Source: Prorocentrum cordatum (taxonomy: Eukaryota; Sar; Dinophyceae; Prorocentrales; Prorocentraceae). Taken from it: 64,000 nucleotides of DNA. The stretch is from contig CAUYUJ010003587.1 in assembly GCA_963575745.1 (NCBI GenBank), forward strand, positions 1 to 64,000, read 5' to 3'. Every line of letters begins with the position of its first letter. The stretch's first letter is position 1. Both the position numbers and the translations under genes were made by a program. The notes beneath the pieces are model-generated. The model was not told the origin of the DNA. It saw only the letters and a program-made list of their open reading frames with translations, and ran no database searches. Shown piece by piece: positions 28,561-39,400 of the stretch.

Positions 28561-30167
28561 ACTGGTGGAGCTGGCGCTGCTGGTTCAGCTGGTGCCTGTC
28601 GAGCAGCAGGTGGAGCCTTCACTGGCTGCTGAGGCTGCTGAGGCTGCTGACCACCTGGCCTTGGAAGATCTCCGAGGCCTCCTTGTTGACGATGGTCGTC
28701 TTCATCGTCGCCAACTTCCAACCAAGAGCTTCCAAACGACGTCCATGGCGATGCTATCCATGGAATGGGAGATGGACCACCATCTCCACTGAGGTCAAAT
28801 TCTGGCGTGTCCTCGATCTCGTCGTTCGGCTTGTTGCAACTGAAGTAGAGCATGAAACTCTCGTCCTTCCAAGGGCCTGAAAACGAGAGCGGCAGCGCCT
28901 TGTCCGGCACCACATCGCGGATCATGTAGCTCTCCCGGCGACTGCTGTTCCAGGTAATGAGCTGTCCGCGCTGTGCCGCTGAAATGGCATCCGTCCTCTT
29001 GCACTTGTTGCCAAACTGGGTGCCGTCGAACTTCGTGCCGTTGAGCACTCCCGTGAAAACCTTCTGAGCGACCGTCCACAGCGGTGGCGGATTCTGCTCA
29101 AGGTCGGGCGGCACGACGATATAGCTGCGGTCCGCACTCGAGTAGACCAGGCCGTAGGTGTACGACGAGAAAGCCGCTCCTGTCTCCACTATCTCCATCA
29201 TCTGCTTGACCGTGTCGTTGAACTCGTGCTGTATGGCGTAGACCTGGCTGCTGTGTGACTTATGGTGGAGCAACCACACGAAGCCGATGTGCGGGCGCAG
29301 GTGCCTGATGGGCACCAGCATGATATGGCCTCTCCAGTCGACCACAGCTCTTGAGCCGTCCTGGTAGACCTTGATCACCTCGCACGGTCCACGCCAGCCA
29401 GGGTCGTCCTTTGAATCTGGCTCGCGCCAGAGATCTGCCTTCGCGCCGTCGATGATCTTCGCGCGGTCCTCGGGCTTGAACTTCTGCATCTTGGTGTTCT
29501 GAGCCACTGCCAGGCGGTCCTCGACGATGCTCTGCAGTATCGCCTCCTTGGCCATCATACGGAGGCGGATGGCCACCTCGATGGCGTCTGGAGCTGTCTC
29601 AAGCGCTCCGGCAGCGGCTGAGATCGTCTTGACCTCTGGGTCATACAGCTCTCTGGGCTGATAGCCCAGCAAGCCCTGGTTGGGCGTGTGGCCGTTGTAG
29701 CTGAGCATGCTGTTGGTGGACATCGCAGTCTCGCAGACCACCTGACTCTGCGTCGTGTTCAGGCCCGTCTTCTGGACTGTTGCCCACAACTTCTGAGCCC
29801 CCGTGCGAACGATCTCGATCCTTCTCTCTGCGATGGGCGCGGCTGTGTGTCCTTGCGATCCGCCGAAATCACGGATGATGTCAAACTTCTCGCAGCACTT
29901 GCCGACGAGGTCGCTCGTGATGGCGCCCTCCTGGTCGGTGACCAAGTAGATCATCGGGCCGAAGTACCTGATCCAGCTCCTGAAGACCACGGCCATCCAC
30001 TCGTCGGCGGTCTTGCGCGGAAGCTCTTCCAGCAGACACCAGCGGATGCACTCGTCGACTAGCACGATGAAGGTCTTGTCGAAAATGAAGAAGAGGTCCG
30101 TCTGAACCCTATAGTTGAAGTGCTCTGACAGCATGGCCTTCACCTGCGGTCGAGTCAACTTGCGCTT
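28110..30167 (-). pseudogene. Integrase core of element 2
   Basis: Open frame directly after the TAG at 30,168. Counting from the codon at 30,158, the catalytic acids are D21 (VQTDLFF), D75 (LVTDQEG) and E111 (PIAERRI), a DD35E arrangement typical of retroelement integrases. The region after the core is plausible protein to about 28,566 (Gln/Pro/Ala-rich). Beyond that this frame turns into Arg/Gln-rich nonsense because the true frame moves to another phase. It would encode the enzyme that inserts the cDNA copy. Confidence 0.85.
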
Positions 30168-31220
30168 CTACATGCCGCACTCCTTGCAGCGCTCGGTCAC
30201 GCCGTCGACTAAGTCGAGCACCTCCTTGCCATAGCCAGCCCGGTAGAGCATTTTCTTGAGCTCCATGGCAGCCGCATGCCAGAACTTGACATGGATGCCC
30301 ATGATGATGGCCTTCTTCCCCTTGACCGAGGCCTTCGGGTCTCGAAGCACCTTCTTGGCAGCCTTGAGGTCGAAGCTCGGCTCGATGTACGTTGGCGGTG
30401 CCACTGCCTCTGGAGGAGGCTCGATGGCCGCAGCTGGAGCTGCTGCCGCTGCTGCCGCTGCTGGTGCAGCGGGCGCCTCCGCCTGGGCTGGTCCAGGAAG
30501 ATCTGCTGCTGCCGCTGGTGCTGCAGGTGCGGCAGGTGGTGCCGCAGGTGCAGCTGGCGGTGGTGGTGCTGCTGCTGCTGCTGCTGCTGCTGGGTCCACT
30601 CCCGGCAAGGGCGGATGAAGCCCTGGTGGTGCTGCTGGCGCACCTCCGACAGCATCTGGTACACCTCCAGGTGGTACACCCTGGCGGTGTGGAGCAAACC
30701 TGCATCCTGCCACACGTGTGTGTGGAGCCGTCGGCGTGTTGGTGCCGTCGGCCAGCTTCTTGTGCAAGCCGTGCTTGCACCTCTCGCAGTTCCAGAGGTG
30801 CGTGTAGAACAGCGAGGATTCGTCGCCATCCTTGACGACGCCCGTCCGCAGGTAGTCGTGCAAGTCGTGAACGATGGCCGTGACCATCGGCCATGGATAG
30901 ACAGCCGCCGCAGCTGTCTTGTTGATGCTAGTGCCTGGAAAAAAGCCCTGCAGTACTGAGTGCTCGCTGCACTTCGAGTCGCCCTGACACTTGTGCAGGA
31001 CGCGCTGCAGGGTGATGTTGATCATGTGCAGGAAGGTCGGCTTCTTGACTGGCACTCCAGTTGATGGATCTGATGCCCCAAGCTCACACTGATCGAGATG
31101 TCCGAACGTGCCCAGTTGAGCGATCGACTTCAATGGGGAACTTTTGAGAATAACCGAGCTCCTTGGATTCCAGAACACTGGCTCGTCCATCTCGATGTAC
31201 CTTGCGAAGACGTTGAGCAA
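30168..31220 (-). pseudogene. Methyltransferase-like C-part and integrase zinc domain, element 2
   Basis: About 350 codons ending at an in-frame TAG (30,168-30,170). The first part, EPVFWNPRSSVILKS through CELGAS and PVKKPTFLHM, matches the spacing of EHPLYATSW ... CRFGL ... KKPT in element 1, so it is the end of the methyltransferase-like domain. An Ala/Pro-rich linker follows. The last 42 codons hold the integrase zinc motif H310, H315, C345, C348 (IHVKFWH ... CKEC), which aligns with IHVNMGH ... CSEC of element 1. The TAG falls two codons after the second Cys pair and the frame continues behind it. Confidence 0.8.
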
Positions 31221-31434
31221 CCCACTGCAAGTTGGGACACTCCGCTTGTCGGGACGCTTGGAGCTTCGCGGCCTCCTTCATGACTGTTGAAGCCGACCAT
31301 GGTGAGCATCGTGGAGACCAGAAGTCTGCCAGACTGGCCAGGATCTTGTCGATCTTATCCAAGAGATCTCGATGCTTCTTCCTGCGAAGATCCCAGCCGT
31401 ATATGAAGTCCCGAGGAAGGCTGACAGTCAGGCG
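31219..31434 (-). pseudogene. Middle part of the methyltransferase-like domain, element 2
   Basis: Reading in a third phase directly downstream of the gag-protease stop gives DFIYGWDLRRKKHRD (compare SWDIKQGWDASRKSHV in element 1), then FWSPRCSPWSAS, the PPC-like box with SPRC, and PNLQWVAQ. The frame then has to change again near 31,220. The two shifts roughly cancel, which is what small indels in a once-continuous frame would give. Confidence 0.65.
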
Positions 31435-34223
31435 CAGAATGAGAGCCTGCCAGATCCGCTCATGCTCTCCATGAGGTCCAACTCTGGAATCAGCTTAGAA
31501 ATCTGCTGACACCATTCTTCGGCATTGTCTGGAGTAGTGACAATCAGGCCGCTGAAATAGTAGAACTCCTCGGGCATGCATGCGTCGTACTTCTCCAGCT
31601 GTTGCTTCTCCTTTTCGTCCATACCTTCTGGCCAGAGATCTTGAGAGTAGGTCTGACCAGGTACACTCATCCAGCCAGAAGTGAGGGTCTGATTCTGACA
31701 CTGCTTCAGACGTTGAAAACCCTGACGATCTGGAGCAAACAATGCAGCTGCTGCCGGCGACACTTTTGCTTGATGGATGTCATGGTTCACCTGACTGCCT
31801 GATGATGCTGACTGCGTCGGAGGATCTTGAACGAGTCCGATACCTGTCCTTTTAGCCTCTTGTCGGCGTGGTGAGTCTCTAACGGCTACTTCCACGCCTG
31901 AGGGTGGCGGACCTTCGATCTCCGACCCGTCGAGGTTGAATGCCCACTCGATGTTTGCCGATACTCCTCGTTGATACTTGTCAAACCAGTGGGCCTTCAG
32001 AACTTTCCAGAGATCTCGTTGTTCCTCGGCAATTTCCAGTGCAGTCTGCTCGAATCTGTCTGTTGGCAAAAGGTAGTGATTCGAGTCGGTGTAGAGAATA
32101 CGAACCAATGCCACTTGAGAGGGATCATGCTTGTGCTTGCCGGGAGCTGAAATGATCATGATGCCGTCTCGGTTGTCATAGACATCGCAAGCTACCAACG
32201 CACTGCAATCCACCATACTCGGTAACGGCATCAAACCAAGACATGATGAGCCCTTGTTGCCGATCAGGTCGGTCGAGAATGTAGCTCCTGGCAGCCCAGG
32301 AACTCCGGGAGGCATGGTGCATACTCGCAGTCCCGGTTCGGGTCTGCCTCCGACTCCTGTGAACATGGACGTCGAGGGGCCGAAGTGCACCTCGTTCATG
32401 ATGCCCATCGGCTCGACGACCTTGCCCAGGTAGACGCGCAGCGTGTCGGTGCCCATCAGGGCTGAGGATGCTCCTGTATCCACTAGGAGTCCCAGCCTTT
32501 CCACACCTTGAACCACGTGCATGGTGCCGAACGTCTCGTTGCTCGCCGGGTAGTTGCACGCCATGTTGATCGTCGCCATCGTCATGAAGATCGACTTCTT
32601 GAGCAGCAGGCCTGCCACAGGTCGGGCTGCTCCTGATGCTGACGACGTACCAGGCGTCGGTGCTGATTGATCAGTAGGGAAGTTGAAAACCGTAGTCTGC
32701 TCGGTGGGCGTCACAACTGCCGCATCCGCGTCGAACTTGGTGCCCAGCTGGACGGTCTGCTTGACTGGAAGAGTTATCTTCGGTCCAGCTGCAATCGATG
32801 CTGATGGCGAGCCCAGGGTACAGAGTTCTGGCTTAGGAGCTGTCGCGTCTCCATCATATGTGGTCGTAATGCCATGAGTGAACCAACTGCTCTCTCCATC
32901 ATATTCTTCATAATGCCATGATAAGTCGTCCTCGTAGTAGCTACTGCTCTTGCCGTTCCTCTTGCCCTTGCCGTTGCTGGTGCTCCGCCACGGCTTGCCG
33001 AAACCTTTGCCACTCGAGCGTCCGTCCTTGCCGTTCTTGTTAGACTTGGACTTGCTGCGATATTTTCCTTTGTTGTTGCTGCGGTACTTGCCCTTCTTGC
33101 CGTAGTAGTCGCCTGTCTTAGAAGGTGAGCTCGACGAAGACTTGACGATCGGGCAGTCCGCGCTCGAGTGCAGTGGAGAGCCGCAGGTCGTGCATCCGTC
33201 CGACGATGATGCTTTGCCTCCGCTCTTGCGGCCTCCTCGTCCTTTTCTGCCACCGCGGCCTCGGCCTTTGCCACGGCCTTGGCCACCTCCGCCGTAGTAG
33301 TCCTCCTCGGTGTACTCCTCGTACTCCTCGTCATAGGTGCCGTGCTCCTCGTCGCGACTGGTCTCCCAGTCCGTGCCGTCGTCGTGCCACGCTCCGTCCT
33401 GCCATTCGTCCTCGCCGTAGCCGACCCACATCCACGATCCATCTGAAGCCCATGTCTCAGGAGAATCGTAGTCCGACTCCCAGTAGGTTCCTTCATCTGT
33501 CCAGTACTGTGAGACCATGGCTGGAATCGAAGATGTCGTGCCTTGATACTCGTGATTTGCCATTCTTTGCATCAAGGCGATGAGCTCGGGAAAGCGATTG
33601 AGGTCTCCTTGAATCTGCATACGTAGGTCGGTACGCATCTTTTCTGATAAGCCTGACATCTGAAGCAGGAGGAAACTCTTGCCGACGTTGTTGAGCTGCA
33701 GGCCTCCTTTGTCTGAGGCCTCCTCGAAGCACAAGCGAAACATCGTGAGGAAATCGTTCATTGGAAGGTGGCCTCTGGTAAGTGAGAAGAAACTTGACAA
33801 AGCCACGTTTGACATATCTTGATCTTGAACTTCAAACTCTTGAACGAGAATGTCCATCAAGACAGAGGCTCCTGCTGGTTCAGCGGGGTGTTGAACACCT
33901 TCAGCGTCTTGCCATTCAGAATGTGAAGGCTGAGCTAGCAATTCGTCTCCTTCCATCTCGCGTCGTTTTCCTGCATTGAGGTCCAGTCTGTCGCGCTTCA
34001 TCTTCATAGCTATCTGGAACGCCGACCCTCTGAGACGTCCTGCCATCGCTGGACCTGCTGCATGCTCTGGCAACTCTGTCTGCCTCCACCATAGCCTGAG
34101 CAGCTGGATGTAGCGGCGCAGCGGGTACTTGCCGTTGCCTGGCCGCCATCCTGGCGGAGTGTTCTTGTTGAACGTGTCGAGCGGGATGCCGCCACCACTG
34201 CCTGAGGTGTCTCCATAATCCAT
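31428..34223 (-). CDS. Gag and protease of copia element 2
   Basis: 931 codons from ATG 34,223 (MDYGDTSGSGGG), chosen because an upstream in-frame ATG has no obvious support. Gag has a Trp-rich region near residues 34-45 and an Asp/Glu/Tyr/Trp-rich stretch about 235-310. A Gly/Arg/Lys-rich segment then precedes a CCHC zinc knuckle (C344, C347, H352, C357), followed by a Lys/Ser-rich tail that should bind RNA. The protease motif LLVDTGASSALMG carries D582 with canonical DTGA. The last residues, LMESMSGSGRLSF (about 918-930), look like motif I of the methyltransferase-like domain, and the frame then stops. The stop is probably a frameshift lesion, since the domain continues in another phase. 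Confidence 0.9.
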   Translation of the reverse strand: MDYGDTSGSGGGIPLDTFNKNTPPGWRPGNGKYPLRRYIQLLRLWWRQTELPEHAAGPAMAGRLRGSAFQIAMKMKRDRLDLNAGKRREMEGDELLAQPSHSEWQDAEGVQHPAEPAGASVLMDILVQEFEVQDQDMSNVALSSFFSLTRGHLPMNDFLTMFRLCFEEASDKGGLQLNNVGKSFLLLQMSGLSEKMRTDLRMQIQGDLNRFPELIALMQRMANHEYQGTTSSIPAMVSQYWTDEGTYWESDYDSPETWASDGSWMWVGYGEDEWQDGAWHDDGTDWETSRDEEHGTYDEEYEEYTEEDYYGGGGQGRGKGRGRGGRKGRGGRKSGGKASSSDGCTTCGSPLHSSADCPIVKSSSSSPSKTGDYYGKKGKYRSNNKGKYRSKSKSNKNGKDGRSSGKGFGKPWRSTSNGKGKRNGKSSSYYEDDLSWHYEEYDGESSWFTHGITTTYDGDATAPKPELCTLGSPSASIAAGPKITLPVKQTVQLGTKFDADAAVVTPTEQTTVFNFPTDQSAPTPGTSSASGAARPVAGLLLKKSIFMTMATINMACNYPASNETFGTMHVVQGVERLGLLVDTGASSALMGTDTLRVYLGKVVEPMGIMNEVHFGPSTSMFTGVGGRPEPGLRVCTMPPGVPGLPGATFSTDLIGNKGSSCLGLMPLPSMVDCSALVACDVYDNRDGIMIISAPGKHKHDPSQVALVRILYTDSNHYLLPTDRFEQTALEIAEEQRDLWKVLKAHWFDKYQRGVSANIEWAFNLDGSEIEGPPPSGVEVAVRDSPRRQEAKRTGIGLVQDPPTQSASSGSQVNHDIHQAKVSPAAAALFAPDRQGFQRLKQCQNQTLTSGWMSVPGQTYSQDLWPEGMDEKEKQQLEKYDACMPEEFYYFSGLIVTTPDNAEEWCQQISKLIPELDLMESMSGSGRLSFCA

Positions 34224-34427
34224 GGCGAAGTGCGTCCACTTGCCGTGCCGGGTGTAAGTGATGAGGGTGAGTGAAACTGCAGCTGCAAAGGCGCGTACGA
34301 TGAGCTTGCTCGCGTACTTGTGCTGCTGCTGGTACATGTAGAGGTTCTCGTCGCAATCGACGCTGTGCCGGAACCAGTCGGCGAGGCTGAGGGCAGAGAG
34401 ACGGCGAGTCTCAAAGGACCTGCCACC

Positions 34428-34443
34428 ACATCAGCGCTACCAA
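34428..34443 (-). other. Primer-binding site of element 2
   Basis: The plus strand reads TCAGCGCTACCAA next to the 5' LTR. GCGCTACCA fits the 3' end of an initiator methionine tRNA, separated from the LTR by one base. It is the same primer class as in element 1 although the upstream bases differ. Confidence 0.65.
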
Positions 34444-34586
34444 AGTTAGTTTTCCAGCGTGAGCTGTCGAACCATGTATGGCTTGAGCCATGTCGTTTAC
34501 GGATAGTCGAATAAACATTCAAACATATCTCAAACATCTCTGATGGTTCTGAAGCCTCTTCCCCCGAACTCATACACAATCTAACT
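34444..34586 (-). repeat. 5' LTR of element 2
   Basis: 143 bp, 141 identical to the copy at 24,995. The limits are fixed by homology and by the CTCCT target duplication on the outer side. The TGGCTCAAG match is at 34,482-34,490. Confidence 0.95.
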
Positions 34587-34591
34587 CTCCT

Positions 34592-34826
34592 CCACCTCCT
34601 CCCCCTCCCCCCCCCCTTTTTGCACAAGAGCCATGGCACACGTGCCACTTGTTCCCCTCCTGACCGCGAGCGACGGAGGGCCCAAAGGCGGAGCCGACGG
34701 AACTGCCGCGACGCGACGAAGGGAGGCGCGAAGCTCGATGGGGCCCGAGGGGCCGAGGCGCGAAGCTGGAGGGGCCCGAGGGGCCGAGCGAGGAGAACCC
34801 CGATCTGCTCGCAAGATGACGGTGAC

Positions 34827-34870
<44 letters not shown>

Positions 34871-35438
34871 GGAGGAGGAGGAGGAGGAGGAGGAGGAAGA
34901 GGAGGAGGAGGAGAGGGTAAGGAGAAGGATGATGATGAGGAGGAGGAGGAGGAGAGTATGAGGATGAGCATGAGGAGGAGGAGGAGAAGGAGGAGGAGGA
35001 TGGTGGTGGATGATGGTGAAGAGGAGGATGAGGATGAGGATGAGAATGATGGGGATGATGGTGAAGAGGAGGAGGAGGAGGAGGAAGGAGGAGGAGGGAG
35101 GGGGAGGGAGGAGGGAGGAGAGGGAGGAGGAGGAGAAGGAGGAGGAGGAGGAGGAGGAGGCGGAGGAGGAGGAGGAGGAGGAGGAGGAGGAGGAGGAGGA
35201 GAGGGTACGCGCGACCTGAGGGACCCAAGAGGAGGACCTCGAGAATCCACGTCGATCCCCCCCCCCGTCCCTAAGAGGACCCCCGAGACCGCCAGCAGGC
35301 GCCCAGCAGATTCCCCAAGAGGCTGCACGAGGCTCACAATATGCCCCAATAGGCCAATTGCCATGACGCAAGATGATGAGGAGGACGAGGATGATACAGG
35401 AAAAAAACAGCGGCATACACTACAAGATTGAGGCATTG
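34592..35438 (+). repeat. Purine-rich microsatellites
   Basis: After about 200 bp continuing the GC-rich repeat that element 2 interrupted, (GAT)n at 34,820-34,870 and long (GAG/GGA)n tracts at 34,870-35,215 make the plus strand almost pure purine. Open frames here encode only Asp/Glu or, on the other strand, Ser/Pro/Leu. No gene. Confidence 0.85.
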
Positions 35439-35678
35439 TTTGGTTCTTCGAGATGACGGGGACGAGGATGCGCGCGACGTGTTCATATTTGGCGCGCGGC
35501 CTGCGGATCGTTGCTTGCGATGCGACAACAGCGGCCCGCGCGCTTGGGTTGTGCCATCCGCGCCCCCCCAAAAGCCGCGCACCCACGGCACCCACGGCCA
35601 CTCTGGCGAATGGCCCTCTGGCTGCCGGGTCACAGCTCGGGTCTCCAGAGGCCGCTCGGGGCAATCTGCATGCAGACG
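35439..35678. other. Unique GC-rich spacer
   Basis: About 240 bp left of the palindrome. No repeat or convincing frame seen. Confidence 0.4.
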
Positions 35679-35826
35679 GCCTCTATACACCACCACCGTG
35701 CCAAGCCAGGGCCATCCTGGCCCTGGCATGGCGTATACGCCCTCCTGGCGGAGGCCAGGAGGGTCTACACACCACCCTGGTGCCCAGGATGGCCCTGGCC
35801 CAGCAAGGTGGTGGTGTGTAGACGCC
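35679..35826. repeat. 148-bp near-perfect palindrome
   Basis: The left arm (from GGCCTCTATACACCACCACC) and the reverse complement of the right arm (GGCGTCTACACACCACCACC) match for most of about 70 bp, including GCCAGGGCCATCCTGG. The centre CTCCTGGC-GGAG-GCCAGGAG is at 35,742-35,761. It could form a cruciform or an RNA hairpin. Confidence 0.85.
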
Positions 35827-36429
35827 TTCGTCGGAATCTCTGCGCCTCCAGCACGCTCTCGGCGAGGCGCAGCTGCTGGAACGCACCCCGAGGTTGAAAC
35901 ATCGCCGAAGGACGACGAACATGTGCAACGACACCTCGATCAATTGTTTTTTGCCCCGGTTGGTTCCTGACTGTCTCGGAGCCCGTAAACGCACTCAAGA
36001 CGCCGAACACGGCGCAACACCTCCGTCTCTGCTTCCAAGACGTTAGAGGGATGGGCTCTGCATGGCGGGTCGCGGAAACCCTGGGCCCTGAGCCCCCAAA
36101 ATGTGCCATCCCTGGGGGGCGCACCCTTTACTTCCACCAGCCTCTGCCAGCCTTCCGCCGAGGAAGAGACACGAGCGGCCTTCTCTGGAACACACCCCTC
36201 GTGGCCGAGATGAGGAGTGTTAGGTCGGGCATGTCCTCCTACAGGAAGGTTCTGGGCGAAAAAAATAGAAAGAGTTCCAAAAACATCAAAACTAGTCAAA
36301 AATAATGAAAACATGTCCCCCGACGTTTTCCCCAAACAGCTTGCTGAACGGGGTGCCGTTGTGGTAAGAGCTAACTCCGGCCGAGGGAAGTCGGAGCAGA
36401 GACATCCTAACAAAAAATTTGATGGTCTG
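35827..36429. other. Unique stretch, no gene seen
   Basis: About 600 bp with no tandem period and no recognisable protein. AT content rises around 36,250-36,320. Confidence 0.5.
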
Positions 36430-39400
36430 GGCCGTTTCGCTTGAGACATCCTCACAACTCTCGTTTCTGAGTTGGCCGGGATTGGCCGTTTCGCCTGAGA
36501 CACCCTCGAAAAGATGCGCTCCGGGACGCCGCGCGAGAGGTGGTCCGGCCCGTTTCGCCTGAGACATCCTCAAAACTCTGAGCCCCGAGATGCCGTGCGC
36601 AAGGTGGTCCGGGCCGTTTCGCCTGAGACATCCTCGAAACTCTGAGCTCTGAGATGCCTTACGCGAGGTGGTCCGGCCCGTTTCGCCTGAGACATCCTCG
36701 AAACTCTAACCTCGGAGATGCCGCGCGAGAGGTGGTCAGGCCCGTTTCGCCTGAGACATCCTCGAACTTCTAAGCTCTGAGATGCCCTGCGCGAGGTTGT
36801 CCGGCCCGTCTCGCCTGAGACATCCTCGCAGCTCTGAGCTCTGAGATGCCGTGCGCAAGGTGGTCCGGCCTGTGTCGCACAAAACATTCTCGCAACTCTG
36901 AGCTCCCAGATGCCGCGCAAGAGGTGGTCCAGCCTGGGAGCCCAGAAGACCACATGTTACATATCCTCCCTGGGACCCTGGGAGCCCGCCTGAGACATCC
37001 TCGAACTTCTGAGCTCTGAGATGCCCTGCGCGAGGTGGTCCTGCCCGTTTCGCACAAGACATTCTCGCAACTCTGAGCTCTGAGATGCCGTGCGCAAGGT
37101 GGTCCGGACTGTGTCGCACAAAACATTCTCGCAACTCTGAGCTCCCAGATGCCGCGCAAGGTGGTCCAGCCTGGGGGGCCAGAAGACCACATGTTACATA
37201 TCCCCCCTGGGACCCTGGGAGCCCCAGGAGGCTCCAGAGAGCTCCAGGAGGCCGCAGGACGCCCAGGACAGGCCCCAGGGGGGAGCAGGAGATTCCCAGG
37301 AGGCTCCCAGGAGGCCCCAGGAGGCCCTCTATCAGAACGTGTCAAATCAATACACATCCGGTGTCGATTCGTTGATTTTTCCTGCTCTTGTGCCCCCTCC
37401 ATTTTGAGGGCCCCAAACGGCCACAGGTTAGTTATCCCTTGGAGCCCCAAGAGGCTTCAAGAGGCCACAGGAGGCCCAGGAGGAAGCCCCAGGAGGTCCC
37501 CAGGAGGCCCCAGGAGGCACCAGGAGGCCCCCGCAACTCGGAGCTCTGAGACGCCGCGCTCGAGGTGGTCCGGCCCGTTTCGCCTGAGACTTCCTCGCAG
37601 CACTTCTCGCCCGAGACACCAGCCCATCTCGCCTGAGACATCCTCGCAACTCTGAGCTCTGAGATGCCGTGCGCAAGGTGGTCCGGCCGGTTTCGCACAA
37701 GACATTCTGGCAACTCTGAGCTCCCAGATGCCGCGCAAGAGGTGGTCCAGCCTGGGGGCCCAGAAGACCACATGTTACATATCCCCCCTGGAACCCTTGG
37801 AGCCCCAGGAGGCCCCAGAGAGCTTCAGGAAGCCGCAGGACGCCCAGGACAAGCCCCAGGGGGGAGCAGGAGATTCCCAGGAGGCGCCCAGGAGGCCCCT
37901 TATCAGAACGTGTCAAGTCAATACGCATCCGGTGTGGATTCATTGATTTTTCCTGCTCTTGCAGCCCCTCCCCTCATTTTGGGGAGCCCCGACGGCCACA
38001 TGTTAGATATCCCCCCCTGGGAGCCCCAAGAGGCTTCAGGAAGCCCCAGGTGGGGTCCAGGAGGCCACAGGAAGCCCAGGAGGAAGCCCCAGAAGGTCAC
38101 CAGGAGCCCCCAGGAGGCCACAGAAGGCCCACGCAGCTCGGAGCTCTGAGACGCCGCGCTCGAGGTGATCCGGCCCGTTTCGCCTGCGACTTCCTGGCAG
38201 CACGTTTCGCCCGAGACATCGTCGCAACTCTGGGGTCCGAGATGCCGCGCGGGAGGTGGTCCAGCCCGTTTCGCCTGAGACATCCTCGCAACTCTGGGCT
38301 CCGAGATGCCCTGCGCGAGGTGGTCCAGCCCATCTCGCCTGAGACATCCTCGCAACTCTGAGCTCTGAGATGCCGTGCGCAAGGTGGTCCGGCCCGTTTC
38401 GTATAAGACATTCTCGCAACTCTGAGCTCTCAGATGCTGCGCAAGAGGTGGTCCAGCCTGGGGGGCCAGAAGGCCACATATTACATATCCCCCCTGGAAC
38501 CCTTGGAGCCCCAGGAGGCCCCAGAGAGCTTCAGGAGGCCGCAGGACGCCCAGGACAGGCCCCAGGGGGGAGCAGGAGATTCCCAGGAGGCTCCCAGGAG
38601 GCCCCAGGAGGCCCCCTATCAGAACGTGTCAAATCAATACACATCCGGTGTCGATTCGTTGATTTTTCCTGCTCTTGTGCCCCCTCCATTTTGAGGGCCC
38701 CAAACGGCCACAGGTTAGTTATCCCTTGGAGCCCCAAGAGGCTTCAAGAGGCCACAGGAGGCCCAGGAGGAAGCCCCAGGAGGTCCCCAGGAGGCCCCAG
38801 GAGGCACCAGGAGGCCCCCGCAACTCGGAGCTCTGAGACGCCGCGCTCGAGGTGGTCCGGCCCGTTTCGCCTGAGACTTCCTCGCAACTCTGAGTTCTCA
38901 GATGCTGCGCAATAGGGTGTCCAGCCTGGGGGCCCAGAAGACCACATGTTACATATCCCCCCTGGGACCCTGGGAGCCCCAGGAGGCCCCAGAGAGCTTC
39001 AGGAGGCCGCAGGACGCCCAGGACAGGCCCCAGGGGGGAGCAGGAGATTCCCAGGAGGCTCCCAGGAGGCCCCAGGAGGCCCCCTATCAGAACGTGGCAA
39101 ATCAATCCACATCCGGTGCCGATTCGTTGATTTTTCCTCCTCTTGTGCCCCCCGCCCCCCCCCCATTTTGGGGTGCCCCAACGGCCACATGTTAGATATC
39201 CCCCCCTGGGAGCCCCAAGAGGCTTCAGGAAGCCCCAGGTGGGGTCCAGGAGGCCACAGGAGGCCCAGGAGGAAGCCCCAGCAGGTCACCAGGAGGTCCC
39301 ACGAGGCCCCAGGAGGCCCCCGCAACTCGGAGCTCTGAGACGCCGCGCTCGAGGTGGTCCGGCCCGTTTCGCCTGAGACTTCCTCGCAGCACGTTTCGCC

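Larger units (their letters stand above)
24995..34586 (-). mobile_element. Ty1/copia LTR retrotransposon, element 2 (frames broken)
   Basis: Full-length element of 9,592 bp on the minus strand with 143-bp LTRs (24,995-25,137 and 34,444-34,586; 2 differences). A perfect 5-bp target duplication CTCCT flanks it at 24,990-24,994 and 34,587-34,591. It sits inside a CT-rich part of the GC-rich repeat; the sequence after it matches the continuation of that repeat at about 23,330-23,440. Gene order is gag, protease, methyltransferase-like, integrase, RT, RNase H. Three frame changes and one in-frame TAG interrupt the coding, so the copy is probably non-autonomous unless these are assembly errors or recoding sites. 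Confidence 0.95.
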
